64,000 bases of DNA from Branchiostoma floridae (GCF_000003815.2 NC_049994.1:11689376-11753375), one strand, 5' to 3'; shown: positions 42,101 through 56,200, numbered from the stretch's first letter. Made by a program: numbers and translations. The notes: a model not told the origin generated them from the letters alone.

Positions 42101-42812
42101 CCATATAGTAATCGGGTATATTGTGTGGTGAAATGTATAAACTGTGTTGAATATTACAAGTTACTAAATCTATGAATAAGGAAATATACAAATGTATAGC
42201 CATGTACTAGTAATACTTAGGCCACGGAAAAAAACTAGCTTTTTTTGTGATACATGACTGTGGAATTCCAGGTCCTAGCTCTTAATGGTAAAACAAAAGC
42301 ATATCTTTTTCCTAATACGATGTATTCCTCTTTATAAACCTGCTAGCATGTATAAACTGGAAAGGGGGGAAGGGATGCTAGGACTAGCACATACTAACAA
42401 CATGGTAACTGTGTTATGGGGGGGGGGGGGGGGACACCTGCAAAATACCTAGGGGATTGAAGACTTTTTCAGACAAACAGCCCTAGTGTATGTAGGTACA
42501 TGTACTTTGCTGGAGCTGTGTAAAACTGTTCATGTATAATAACTCCAGTGGGAAGCTTACGGGTCCTGTTGTATGTACTTTTACACGGAGTAACGCAGAG
42601 ATATATATGAAATATACCTATAGTGTAACACAAATAAAAGTTATCCAGTGTAGTGTTCCAGTAACAGAATCTTTTCTTCAATACGTGGTAATACATTTGC
42701 ATGTTATACCGTATTGACTGTGGGATATGGTAATCTAATGTTGTGCACTTCTTGATGTTTGACTGTGATTTCTTCTATAACTATAAGTGTACACAAATAC
42801 AAAACTACTGTG

Positions 42813-42831
42813 AATAAAGCTTGTGAATAAA
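42813..42831 (+). terminator. Candidate polyadenylation signals (two AATAAA)
   Basis: Two AATAAA hexamers 13 nt apart followed by GU-rich sequence; the strongest candidate end for the plus-strand Lifeguard transcript. Confidence 0.45.
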
Positions 42832-43317
42832 CATGTCTGTATTTGGTCTCTTGTTCTTATATAAGTAGATAAAATAGAGTAAAGATGGTGCTTTAGGACA
42901 ATACTGGTAACTGTATACTCTTCTGACCTCAGTGCTGTGGATCAAAAGCGCCTCCTGACAAGCAATTGAGTTATTACAGTAGGATGTCCGGCGCAATGTT
43001 GCTACATACAATACTTCAAGCGCCAGGGGGCGTCATTGACACGCATACTACATGTAGTAGAATGAGCACGCACTTACACTGATCCAAGGCATGTATCCGA
43101 ACGATAACAGCACGAGACAGGCCACCAGAGGCACCAGATGTAAACAGGAGAAACCTTCGTTGAGAAGGTTAATATCCAAAATATCGAATATTATGTATAC
43201 AAACGGATTTAGCTATGTTTGATGGACTCCGGAGCATTCTCTGATTATCATTCGAGAAGGCACAATTAATCATTAAGTGACAACTGTCTCTGATTTATCC
43301 AAATGCATCACGTAGAG

Positions 43318-46300
43318 CTATTTCTGCGGTCCCAGGACTTGAGGAGCCTCATTCATAGCCACACGGAGCATCTCCTCGATGTACCACTTCTTCAGGAACT
43401 TGGCGCGATTCTCCTCATCCTTCAGCAACTTGGACAGGTTATCTTTAACGTCTTCAAGTTCATCTATACTCAACCCTTCTGTATCGGGTAAGTCATAAGG
43501 TTTGCGCTCGGGTATGTAGGCGGCCAGGTTCTTGATCACCGGGTACTGGAGAACATGTGGCACGGACGCTGCTAGTTTGGCTCTTAGGGACTCAACGTAC
43601 GCGACCAGCTCGTCCGCCTGTTCTCTCATGGTGGTGAACTCGTCCCACAGATCCTCGATTTTCCACACGTGCCTCATCTTCTCGAACTCAGGGTCGTCTT
43701 CCTTGTGTTCGGGATGTTGGTTGGCTGTCGGAAGAACCTCTCCTCCTCCCTGTGCCGTCTCACCAGGACCGTCTGTGTCCGTGTTGCTGTCTGCAGGCGG
43801 TTGCTCAGTCTCGGTGTCCGTCAAAGCTGCAGTCATCCAGGCATATTTGGGGACCAAGTGTTGAGGAAACTCACGTCGTGCTAAGATACGTTTCAGGTTC
43901 CTCAAATACATCTCAGTCATCGCGTCCTTCGGATCCACCCGAGGTTCTGGCTTCTCTTGCGTCACCGTCATGGCGGTCTTCTTCGTGGAAGCGGACTCAG
44001 CTGGGTTTGAATAGAATGAAAGTTAAAACTGTGGTTGATCTTTACAATTTACTACCAATTTGATGAGTACTTTCCTTACTTGAAACGTCTTGTATTTACC
44101 ATTGAGGGAAAGATTTTAAGATATACTGTACGATGGACGTTAAAACCAAGTTTATTTACAGAACGAACAGCAGACGCCTCTTACCTGTCGGACCCCGTCC
44201 GGGGTTGCTGTCATCCATGGGACAGCCCATAGCAGCGGGAAGATGTGGAACCACCCGGTCCTCATCAGATACAGTCATGACTTCCTTCATGTCGACGTCC
44301 TCCCGGGACTTAGCTAAGTTTGAATAGAAAACATTATTATTAGACGTCGTTGTTTTCCAAAATACTTTATTTTGCAGTAGATCATTTAGATATCAAATTT
44401 ATGAACATGTGTCTTATCAAAACCCTGTATTTACCCTGTTAAAAACATCTTGTATTTTCATGTGAGAAAATCTTATAGGATTTTCAAGTATATATAAATA
44501 CAAGGTACTAAAAGGTTCATTGACAGAACGAACAGAATGAACCTTACCCTGACTACGTCCGGAGTCGATGTTGCCCATGCACGTGGTGGGGCAGTCCGCA
44601 GCAGCGGGGACTTCGGAGACTTCCACCGCCTTGTCCTTGCGACACTCTGGGCCCGACTTGACATCGCCCTCTCCATGGCCACTTGTACCAGTCTTGTCCG
44701 GTGTGCCGACTGAAACAGGTGGGCAGGACGTTGGGGTTGACGACGCTGGCTTGCCGTCTGTGACGTCGCCGGCTGCGGACGGTGGTGAGGTGTCCGTACG
44801 GCTGCTGTCTGACGTTCCCGTCTCTCCTTCCTGGGATCCTGAGGAACGGCGCTCAGGGTTCGACTTGTCTTCTGTCTTGGTAGAAATCTTGTCTTGTGCA
44901 GCAGTCGTTGAAGACTCGTTGTCGGGCTTTGCATGATCTGAATTAAACAATACAACATGCATAACGTTTTATCATTATTCATGTTAGCACCGCGTTTCAT
45001 ACGTTTACAAAAACACTCGAAACCATGTTTTTTTCACAATAAAGTTTCAGAAATGTGTTCTAAAAAAGCCCAGTGAAAATTTGCACAATGAATAGTAAAC
45101 ATCGCTTACCCTGGCTCCGTCCGGAGCCATCGTCAACAGCCATTGTCACCTCCGCGTCCTTGAACACTTTCTTGTCTCCGGCTGAAGATTCTGGGTCCTC
45201 TTGTCCTGCCGCCATCTTCTCGGATAGCCTGGTCGGGTCTGAATAGAGTACACTTTGCAGTGGCTATTTTCACAATGTTTATCCTACATTCTGTAACGTT
45301 ATATTATTTCCAATATGATTTGCAATTGCTTGGTCTACTATTCACATCTGAGAAAAAGCATCTCAGTGCAAAGAGATAACGTTAATTAAGAGTCCCTGTA
45401 CAGAAAAGAGCACAGATTTATGATGTCTCTTACCTGTAGCCGGCCCCGTGTCATTGCCACCCGCGGGACCGTCTACTGTAGCGGGAACATGTGGAACCTC
45501 CGCGGTCTTGTCACGGGAGCGGTGAGTCGTGTCTGCCTTGACGTCGACGTCTGTGACGTTGCCGGCTGCGGACGGCGGTGAGTTATCCGCCTTGTCTTCC
45601 TGGGAAACCGAGAGACGGCGCTCATCATGGCTTGGCTTGTCCTCCCGTTTGGTAGAAGCCTTGTCGGACTCGTCTGAGGTTGACACGGCCGTCGGTGAGT
45701 TGGCCTTCAGCTCCGGCGTGATCTGTGGCTTCTCTTGTGCTGCTGTTGTAGCAGCCTCCTTAGCGGGCTTAGCAGGTTCTGAACAAAACGAAACAGTAAC
45801 GTTATGTATTATTATGTGTGCACTAGACAAAGTATGGAAGTCACCCGTTTCGCGGCATGTTCTATAGAAGGCGGAACTTTTGGTGCTTCGACGTGTCGAA
45901 CGCTGGTTCATACCCTTGTGACATACCCTTTGCCATTGCTTGCAAGTAAAGTAATGCCATCTTTACGTCTGATAAAAGCACGTATCTGTATAACTACAAC
46001 AACAAAAAGATTATTCCACATTTACACACACCTGTTACTAGTTGCCATTATGACGTCGATTTAGTATGTCTCCATTCCTAACGGGTGCACATTTAGCTCC
46101 TGTACGGCCACAAGGGCGTAAACATGATACAAATTCGACTGTTATCATAAACAGAAACAGAGCCCTTACCCTGCGTTGCACCACTTTTCACATGCTGACC
46201 GTCCACAGTCACCGTGATTTGTAGGAAGACATCTTCCTTCTGACGACCACTTTTGTCGAGTCTCTTCATTGCGTACCACCATTTGGTTGGTAAGCCGTCA

Positions 46301-46653
46301 GCTGACTCCAGTACGGTCGCAACATCGATGGAGAGCTCAGCGATGGTCGTGTCTTTGCACCGCTTCACCTTGCGCAGCTTCAGTATCAGCGGGTCTTTTG
46401 GCTTCCAACGAGAGAATTCGGCAGCCTCCTCCCAAAGCAGGCTGTCTGATTTTTTCTTCTTTGTCTGCTTCTTCTCTTTACCGTGACGAATCGTAACTAA
46501 ATATTTTGCCTGGCTGTGTCGTCCAACTTTCCCCTCATGAACAACCACATTAAGTTTGGACTCGCTCGTCCACCACTTACTACTAGGCCTGATCACTGAC
46601 AGGGCACCCACTACTGTCAGGTAGGCTGATGCGATCCTGTCTCGGACACCCAT
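43318..46653 (-). CDS. C2-domain protein with duplicated disordered exons and a charged C-terminal domain
   Basis: Six coding exons: 46653-46170, 45778-45434, 45238-45110, 44937-44548, 44313-44185, 44000-43318. Every intron is phase 1; 719 aa. Translation starts in a strong context (CACCATGG). Exon 1 encodes a C2-like fold (KLNVVVHEGKVGRHSQAKYL, then LLWEEAAEFS, DPLILKLRKV), with a KKKK loop. Exons 2 and 4 are related low-complexity Ser/Thr/Glu/Lys segments (KPAKEAATTAAQEK versus KPDNESSTTAAQDK; both have SPPSAAG-VTD), and exons 3 and 5 are both 129 nt. The last exon has a helical charged domain (MRHVWKIEDLWDEFTTMREQ and WYIEEMLRVAMNEAPQVLG). C2 folds bind membranes or proteins; the calcium-binding aspartates are not evident. 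Function unknown. Confidence 0.85.
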
Positions 46654-47689
46654 GGTGTCAAACGGGATCAAAATTTCTCTGTACACAACGAGACGCTTGA
46701 GACTTGCACTAATGGCATCCTTAGCTGTGTAGTTGTGTTTGGATACTGTTCCATAGCGACGCTACAACACTGTGTAAATGCCGTTCTAGAACACGGCGTG
46801 ACAATCACGGAAAACTCTTGTTTATGGAACAATCATCACTTCTATTCAACCTTTGTGTGATAGAATCAATGTAAAAAGCAAAATGCGCCTGTTCATTTAA
46901 TAGCTGTTAGCCATAGAATACACGCACAAAAGGACTCCGGAGCTTCTTGCGCATCGTCGGTTGTGGTATAGACAACAACGACACCTACCGAAAATTGTTT
47001 GAACAGCTTGAACAGTTAATTCAACAAACATTTCCACATATCTTCTTACGTCTTGTTTGATTGAATTCCATATTACCTGTATCACTTAAACGCCAAAGCA
47101 CCTCAAGCGCAACACACTGAATTGTTTATTGTGTATCAAGCCATAAGATAGAGGAAAAAAGGCTATGTTCACTGATAGGTATGCCTTTCCTTAAACGTTT
47201 CCCTTCGAGCTTATCCCACCTGAAGGACTAAAAACTTTTCAAGTTAAGTGCACTAGTGGTAATTGATAAATGGGATTCGATCTATCCTCCAGACAACTCA
47301 ACTCACCTTCTTTGGGTCAGGTCTCAACTATTTCAACACCAAATGTCAAAAACTCCTCAGTATCCCGGTAACAAAACAAAAAAACTAGATAGGAAACATT
47401 TGCAAGCAAATATATAATATTTACATTCACATGTTGTAATCTAACACTAGCAACTTTTATGTTTATATGCATTCCATCACATTTCTAAATGTAGTGACCC
47501 GAGCCCCTCTAGCTCTGTACCAAGACATTTGCTACATTATGTAACCTAACATAATTACAGCGTGCCTGCTACTTTGGTAACTATGGTGACTGCCATCTGG
47601 TCTAGGCCGTTGACCTTATTTGGAGAAGAAGATGAAGAAAGAAGAAACAAAGCCAAATTTAACCATTATTCATTGAAGGTAAACATAAC

Positions 47690-48068
47690 AAACAAACAAA
47701 CAAACGCTACTTTCATAGACAGAAAAATGGCTCAAAGTTTTACGGAAGTCTCCAAGTATATACATATTTTGTAAGTGACTGAAAGGTACCGTACATGACC
47801 GATAATATCACCCACTGATCAGTCAGTAAGTGGCGCTAGCACCGCTGTGATTAGTCACATCGTTATTATCAACAGACAAACAAACAAGACAACAAACAAA
47901 AAAGCAAACGCTACTTTCATAGATACAAAGAAGTTTTAAGGAAGTCTCCAAGTATAAGTGACTGAAAGGTACCGTACATGACCGATAACATCACCCACAG
48001 ATCAGTCAGTAAGTGGCGCTAGCACCGCTGTGTAGCTCCTCATGATTAGTCACATCGTTATGATCAAC
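47690..48068. repeat. Tandem duplication of about 190 bp
   Basis: 47690-47871 and 47880-48068 share ACGCTACTTTCATAGA, GTGACTGAAAGGTACCGTAC, ATGACCGATAA, CAGTAAGTGGCGCTAGCACC and GATTAGTCACATCGTTAT, with small indels. Confidence 0.9.
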
Positions 48069-49351
48069 GGAAATTGAATTACTTTCCATCGGCAATGCTT
48101 TAGGGAAGCTTACATTACGTTTGCGCTCGTGTCAACTACAAATTAATTGAATTGACCCCGCTTATTTCAATCTTCCCGGCGACACATGTAGAGAGGAAGT
48201 CGGGGAAAACTAATGAGTATGGATTTACGGCTTTAGTAAGTGAACCGAGATGATTTCCCCCTAAAACCTTATTTACAAGACAGTTTCAATTTCAAGTCTT
48301 ATCTTGCTTATATTAGTCAAGAGTTCAAAAGTTGTATCTCAAACACTTATTTTCTTGTATTTCACTAGTGAAACTGATAGAATAGATGAAAGTTTCTAAG
48401 CACAGTATAAAACTCAATTCTAACAAGACCTATTTTTGTTTCAAATTAAATGGCACTGCAAAAACAGTTTTAGATTCTTTTTAGTTAAAGTGATTTTTTT
48501 AACATTTGCGATAACGTTTACGCTACAGGCATGGCAACAAACCTCATTTGGGGCAAACTGGATGTTATGTTTTAACTGTTGCCATTAGTAATGTATGAAT
48601 TCCCGTACGTTAACATCTGCTAGCTGCATGGTAGCATGTGAACCCAGTAAAAACTCAACCCCAGTTGTCTCCCACAAATCTTGTTGCTGTATCCAGCGGA
48701 AAGGGGTACCTGGGTGAAATGGAAAGATACAGTGACTGCGTCTACAAGGACAAATCTCTACATGCAGTCAAACGTCGACAAAACTGTTGGATACAACCTA
48801 TTAAACACTGTGTCAATGTATTCGTCATGAATCTAGGAATGTCCGTTGACTAGCCATTTCAGTACAGTGTAAGCGGCAATGTGTAATAGAATTCACCTAG
48901 CTAGCTTAGTTATCATACAATTTGCGATGAAGCCATACATACAATAGTTGTTTCAGATTAGTGTACTAAGTGTATTCATTGTATACAGCGGTATTGAAAA
49001 AGTCATGATCAACTGCTGTTAAGAAACAGAAGCCTCCTGTTTAACTCAGTAAAAACGAATGGTGAAATTGTTCTTTTCTATAAGATATAGGAGACGTGTA
49101 CGAATGCATGTAGTGACATCTACGAAACAGCCTTACAAAAGAATAATGACATAGTGAGGAAATTGCACCCTCAAACAATCATTGGTTAAACAAATTATCT
49201 TTTGGTAAGAGCCCCTTACATGTTTTATCCATTTGCCGTTGTTACTGATTGTGATCCATTCAGGTGCGATAGGATCAGACGCATACATTTGTTTGACCAA
49301 CGATTTGTCTTGATCATCGGTGTGGCGACACAGGTACTAGGTGCCACATGA

Positions 49352-49645
49352 TAGGATCATGAGAAAGAGAGAATCGTAATGGACCTTTGGCATCGACAAC
49401 ATTAGATCGCAGTCAAATTATACTCGGGTACCCTATTTAAAAAAGAAACCCTGAAACATGCTTTTATTGATATATGCCCTAAGTCTGTTTTCTTCAATGC
49501 AAAACACGTCAGTTCTGGATAACTGGGATATGTCTATAGATAGGATCATGAGAGAGAGAAGCATGTTGTACCTTTTGCATCGACAACATTTGACTGCAGT
49601 CAAATTATACCTAGGTACCCTATTTTCAAAAGAAAATCTAAAACT
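49352..49645. repeat. Direct repeat pair of about 104 bp
   Basis: 49352-49455 and 49542-49645 share GGATCATGAGA, GCATCGACAACATT, GCAGTCAAATTATAC and GGTACCCTATTT in order, about 190 bp apart. Confidence 0.85.
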
Positions 49646-52099
49646 CAACCGTACCATAAACATTAATATTAGAAACCTTTACCATTTTTTGTATGTATAC
49701 TCCAAAATTTGTTCTAAGAATCCAAATAGAGGACTCTATAATATCAATTTGTGTTGCCAAATTGGAACATTCTGTTCCTCTCAATTTTCTTTATATCCAC
49801 TGCAGAACTATGTTTTAAAGCTTTAATTTTGATTGTTAGTGTTTACAATGTATTGGTTTTTGTAGCCGGCATCACTATAAGTGTCAATCCAAACTGTCAA
49901 TACGGACATTTTTCTCATTAATTTGTAAAACAAACATCCATTTCTATTTACTAAGTATGGATTTGTAGCTTCCGTTTCCTTCTAATCTTCCTCGTCCTAG
50001 CTTTACTTGCCCGTCCTAGCTTTACTTGCTATAATCGACACCCCGGATTCCTCTTTAATGAGCTTGACAGAATTAACCGAAGAATTGCAGTGGGTAACAC
50101 TCCGTACCTAATCGATGAAAGCAGCCACCAGCCAGATAAACGGTTTGTTGCAAAGATAGATTACATACGTAAAATACTCTGTCTATTGGCCTTGAAAAGG
50201 TTTACATTGCCCCTGAGTAAAGTTCTAGGGATGATCACAACGCTGATAAGTTGAATGAACGGTTTAAATGATAATGCGCACTGAGTACCCTACTTTAAGT
50301 GGAAAAGGTTGTTAACTGTACGGCTATCTATCATCATGTCTATAGCAATTCGTCTCAGAGTATTAGCGAGGCCCGCTCTGTCCATAGAATGACGTCTTAA
50401 CACAACCTTAACTCCTTAAAGTAAACATAGTATGCAAGGTATCCTTGGCTTCTAACATCTTACAACACAGGCAGTGCTTGGTGCTTTAACGATTTATAGT
50501 CAATGACTCGAGAAGTGACATGGATATAACGATGTTACCGCCTTATGACCCAAGAAGCAGGGACATTTGTAATGTAGGACGGATCGATTTTAAGGTGCTC
50601 TTACTGATGGGGTCTTGCATTTTGCATGCTGAAACTATCTAGTGAAGCAAACAAGATTTAGATAGGTACGCATTCAGGGTATTCTAATTCACATTAAGTG
50701 TATGTGCAATGTCAATTTCTGATCACAAATAATGAAAATATATCATTTTTCTGCTCCTGAAATTCAGAAGTTTTAGCATTTCTTATCGTTACAAAATCAC
50801 TTTCAATAATGTGGCTTTCTTTTTTTTGCCGAATGTGCTTCGTTTGAGCTCTGTGATTAAAGTTATGTATATGTGTATAGATAATCCAGAATCAACCTTT
50901 CTGCAATATGGTAAAAGGGGTACTTCAGTGGCCAATAACCATCACAGCAGAGAGACGGAGGACGTCATAGAGTATTTACTACATTTCATCAACTTCTGAA
51001 CGAAATACGGTAGATGAACAGCTTCTCAAATAATGGTCTGGTACAGAATGCAATTCAAGATGCAAGTCAAGATGCAATTCTTCAGTCGGAAGTTTCATTA
51101 CTTATGAAACTGACAGCCATCACCTCATTGACACCTCTATACAAAGAATTCATCATCTTCCCTTCTTCTTCACAAGAAGAATTATCCCCCCCCCCCGATC
51201 TACCAGATCTATGTCCTTCAACGCATCGATCGCCGTTGAGATGTACGGTCAGTTCGTGCTCTAACAATGGCTTTACCGATGTCTATTTAGGGGGAGGTAA
51301 TGACTTTCTCATGCCCTGCCTACAATGTGACTACAGCCGACAACCTGACTCCCCCGCGATGAAAAGCATTGCCCTAATGCAATAAATCAATCCAAACTTG
51401 TGTGCTGAACAATGATCTATATCTACCCTGATTTTCTATGGCTAAAATTGAAATCACATTGTCCCTGTGTATATAAGGACCCATTATGTATATTGCTTGA
51501 ATAAATGTCATTACATTCCTTAATGACCTATAATTATATGACGTGATTTTATCAAGTTACATTATTTATTTATCATATTAGATTAATTTATGAAATGCTT
51601 TTTATTAGTTGGCATAAATATCTGAAATTCTACCGCACAATTCACCATAAAGCAAAATACGTTATGTAAAGACCAGTAAAGTAGATTTGTTTTGGCTTTT
51701 ACCATGAGAAAACTGCTGGTGATGTCTGTATTGTTAAAGAGCAGTGACCAAATTGAATATTCCAGGAGATTGGCATAGATATACCCGAATAAGAAATCAC
51801 CGTTTTGTTGTATTGTGTCCGGTCTAGAAAACGCAGAGAATAAAACATAGCTAAACCTAGAAATTATTTGTCTTCATACATGATATTAGAATGATTTTTG
51901 ATATTCATTTTACAATCCGTAAGGTTAAAATTGCTAATGCTCGAACACGAGTCAACACGGTGTGAATTACTTATAATCAATAATCTAATTATCCAGCTTT
52001 CCTGTTAATTAGCGCTGGCCTTGCCTTCTTATCAGCATATCCTGCCAATGATAATCAGATTATCACAAAATCGAGGACTAGGCTGATAAATTATTGAGC

Positions 52100-52376
52100 A
52101 TCTCTCTACTATACAAATGGACCGCTCCCCCACCCGCCAGACAACTGTCCAATGTGCGAGTCTGTGTGTACGTGTCGGCCATTCGTGTAAGGATCTCTTA
52201 AAGTGTACGCGAATCACACTCACGGTGTTTGAAACGTTAGGACACCATGTGGATTTTTCCTTGAGGCTCTCTTCGGACCCCTTTGCTATCCTTTACTGGA
52301 AAGGTAGGAACGAAAGCCTACGGGAAACTGGATCTGGAGAAAACCACCACGGCATCTTCAAGGCTTACACCAGAAG
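52100..52376 (+). other. Candidate upstream exon (possible 5' UTR of the DEG/ENaC-like gene)
   Basis: GC-richer than its surroundings and ending CACCAGAAG|GTGAGTAG, a strong donor at 52377. The first acceptor of the channel gene (AAAAACAG at 56336) is 18 nt before its start codon, so an upstream untranslated exon is required. An open frame 52117-52376 has no known domain. Confidence 0.3.
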
Positions 52377-52849
52377 GTGAGTAGTATCTCCAAAGATTAT
52401 CCAACCATGGCAAAGACCGTATTTGTTGTCGGGATTATTATTGTGGCTAAAGAACTAGTTTTTTTGGGTTAAGTAGTTGTTTAAGATTAAGGTTATTTAG
52501 ATGTGATATGATACAATGTATTTTTGTTGGGAATTTGGTATCTATGTTTTCTGTTATTCAACACTCCTCATTACAAAGGCTTCAGGTAGTTCCTTCAGCT
52601 AGCAGTATTTGCCACTTCTTTCAAATTACCAAACTTTAATGGTAAGGGCAATCTGTTCTTGTCATGAAACATTTTCAATGAAATGAAAGTTTATATATCT
52701 AGATGTTTGCAACATAAAAAAATTAGATGTTTATTACAGCATTTTTGCAGCCTGATGTAGCTAAGTCCTCATTTACTATTTTATTAGCTTAATAAATACA
52801 TCATGTGTTAACCGTCTGTTGCGACCAGTATCTGATTCTACCTTCTTTG

Positions 52850-53299
52850 CCAACATTGCTGCCGTGTATATACCTTTGCCAAGAAGCAATCGAAAATTAC
52901 ACAGTCAGACTAGCAGCAAAAATCGCAGATAAAGATGCTGACACACGAATTTGTCAACTTCCTCGAACTCAAGAACTGGAAAATAGTCATTCAGTCTGCC
53001 AACATTGCTGCCGTGTATACACCTTTGCCAAGAAGCAATCGAAAATTATACAGTCAGACTAGAAGTAAAGATCACAAAGATAAGATTGCTGACACACAAA
53101 TTTGTCAACTTCCTCGAACTGAAGAACTGGAAAATAGACATTCAGTCTGCCAACACTGCTGCCGTGTATATACCTTTGCCAAGAAGCAATCGAAAATTAT
53201 ACAGTCAGACTAGAAGCAAAGATCTCAAAGATAGAATTGCTGACACACGAATTTGTCAACTTCCTCGAACTCAAGAACTGGAAAATAGCCATTCAGCCT
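52850..53299. repeat. Tandem repeat, three units of about 150 bp
   Basis: Units start at 52850, 52999 and 53150 with CCAACATTGCTGCCGTGTAT and include TTGCCAAGAAGCAATCGAAA and CTTCCTCGAACTCAAGAACT. Unit lengths of 149 and 151 bp change the frame, so no single frame reads through cleanly. No protein family recognised. Confidence 0.9.
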
Positions 53300-56200
53300 C
53301 GGTCAAAGGGCTCTTTAGGGACGACGATGAGTTATATTTCTGCCATCAGTTCTGCACTTTATGGCTTGCAAATTGCACATCCGAGCTAAACGTCTACCTG
53401 AAGCTAATCGAATCCACATAGGTAGACGATTGCTTTCGGATCTGAGAAATACTAAATCGACTATTGATAGGTGGTGAGACAAATGCCTTGCAGTGTTATG
53501 TCTCACAGAGGACAAATAGTTATTGAGAATAAGTGTTCCGTTGGGATTCATGGGCAATATTGTCCTACAAATTGCATGTCTTCGTCTCGCTGAACCCAAA
53601 GTACAATATCAACGAATGAATACACATTTAGGTCGTGGTAGACGCCATCCATTTGACATCGCAAGTATATCATCATTGACACAAAGTAGTATGTGGTCAT
53701 CGTAAAGTATTCACATTGATGGCACGATATAGAAGATTGAAACACGCTTTTGCGATGGAAAATGCCAAAATAAAACCCCTTGCCAACTGAAGCCCCTGAA
53801 ATCTATCGGCATGCATTTTCCATTTTATTTCATAATGCAGGGTATCGCATGACATTTCTGCACATAGAATACAGTATCAGACTCAACATGATTAGAATAC
53901 CTAGCGATACGATCCCTTAGTCTAATTTACTACGATATATACATATACAAATACGTATATGTAAATGTGTGTGTATGAGTGTCTGTCTGCGATATGGATA
54001 AGTATACTGTTGAAAAGTAGAATATGTTTCATTGCTCATGATTCAATGAACATCGATATTCTTGGCAATCTATGATCTATGATGGCAAACTTTCAAAAGC
54101 TGACTTCGCTATAAACGAAAGGAAATGTAGCAGCCGATATTTCATATTAAACGTTTTACTATATGAGTTTGCAAAAATGCATAGCACGGTCTTAGACCCA
54201 AAGTACTTTATCACCACTACCGGACAGTATGCGTTATGGCCCATTTTCTATACTTCACGGATACATAATATCCCGTATCACGATGTTATGGTTTGATGTA
54301 AGACTTTATGGGACGCTGCCATCATAACAGATCCCATTTTACCGTGAATGCCAAGGGTAAATCAAGGAGGCACAATATTGTAGCCATCTTCAAATATTGT
54401 CATCAAAAACTGACCGTTTATGAATGTGATGCGACTATGGTTGATTTATAGTTTAAGTAGCCATTCGTACAATTTCCTTCACAATAGATGGAACATTAGT
54501 TGGACCTTATCAATCTTTGGGGGAATTTGTCAGGTATTTGTAGACACAAACAATAAAGTTATGCAAGTGAAGCAACTTTATTTCTATCTAAGTGGATTTT
54601 CTGTTCTCCAATGTGGTAAAAAGGGTGCTGGTGGGTTGTAAAAACTCACTGCTTCCTTGGTTTATATCATTTTTGAAGAAAATGTTTTTTAGATATGTAA
54701 ACACCATCTGTTTCTCTATCACCTCAGTGAGCCAACAAACAATTTCATTGGACACTTTGGATTCAATCCCAAAGAAAACTTTATATTCTATGTTTATTTC
54801 AAGCATAACTGGTTAGATAGCTGGGGCCCAAGATTTTGAATAAATCAAGTCAATTCTCATCTCCATACATTCGAAGAACAGACAAACTGCCATTGTTATT
54901 ATGTGGAATATATTGCTCACTGGATTGGAAGTACAAAGACAGCCAATGATCTCTGATATTTGTCAGGCAATAAGTGAATACTATACTAATAATGAATGTT
55001 TGAAATGAAAAATAGACTCCAGCAATTCTTCGGACAAAAATCAAAATAATTGATGATGAAGCTAACCATTCATGTTCTGTGTACTTATATTACATGTAAT
55101 AGTAGTATTAGACAATGATATATAATTTTGATAATTGCTTTATTGTATCACCTTCAACTGAGCATATTTTGGAACAGGCACTGACGTTACGTTAACCTAA
55201 ACGATAGTTATGGTAACGTTGTGTGATTATGTGAAATATATCAGCGCAAAACGAAGATAGAAACGTCAAAAGGATATTCTGCTGACGGCATGATTTTTTT
55301 CCAATCATGACATTTACTTTAAATTAAAAATACTTCAAAGTTTCAAGATTTAACAGCAATATATATCCGTCATTGGGTCGTAAACATTTATGTAATCTTC
55401 AACAAGTTTTACCCTTTCCCCAATTCAAGTTTGGTTTGTGTGGCATAGTGTATGACTTCACGAAAGCATAAATTGTAAATCTATAAAACCAATTCTTCAC
55501 GGCCCGTCGATGGGATTACGTTAAACTAATTGCTTGAAGTTAAATGGTGCGTGCCATGTGTTCAGGAACGATAAGGGCGTGTAAACAACGTTTTGCATTG
55601 GTGAACGTATTGGTGCACTTCTAGATATTTCCGATGGGTCTTCTAGGTAGTCAAAATGGAAATATCCATTACAGATTGACGAAACTCAAGATAAAGATAG
55701 TCATCAGATGGCAGAAAATTTTAAAATGAAAAGTTAACCGGTAACCGCCACATAATACACGATTCCATCATTGAAAAGCAACCACTCCAATCCAAGCAGG
55801 CCGAAATGGCAGAAACCATATGGCTATATTTTATTAGGGATCACCAATGCATTATCTGCTGGCTTTTTGCAGAGCTATTTATCATTATCCCAACTGTCAG
55901 CTAGGCCATTACGGCGAAATTTTCCTCAATCAAAAATGTATTGCCTCGTAGGTCTGAGCAGGTTCCAAGTATACATGATGGGACTATAGAACCAGCGGCT
56001 CACAACTATTGATCGAAAAATTCTCCAATACTTTCCAATTCCCAGACGTCACTGTAAAGGAAGGTTTGGTTTTGGCACGCAAGGAATAAGCGATAAGAAC
56101 ACTGTTTGATGAGGAGCCAAAAATATATCGAAACCCGATTGAAGACTCATACATTACGTACATAGTAACGAGCGGATTAATACAAAAGCACGACCTGGAG

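Larger units (their letters stand above)
46654..52100. other. Gene-poor region
   Basis: Contains the C2 gene promoter side, two local duplications (47690-48068 and 49352-49645), a 20-bp tandem duplication (CGTCCTAGCTTTACTTGC) at about 49993-50035, and AT-rich DNA. No exon with recognisable protein features was found; short frames at 48638-48853 and 51014-51385 are unsupported. Confidence 0.45.

Noticed and set aside
46735-46775. Possible RFX X-box (GTTCCATAGCGAC) upstream of the C2 gene
   Set aside because: Spacing and bases deviate from the palindromic consensus; not enough to claim a ciliary promoter.
52805-53421. Three frames of 85-138 residues
   Set aside because: All come from the 150-bp tandem repeat and shift frame between units.
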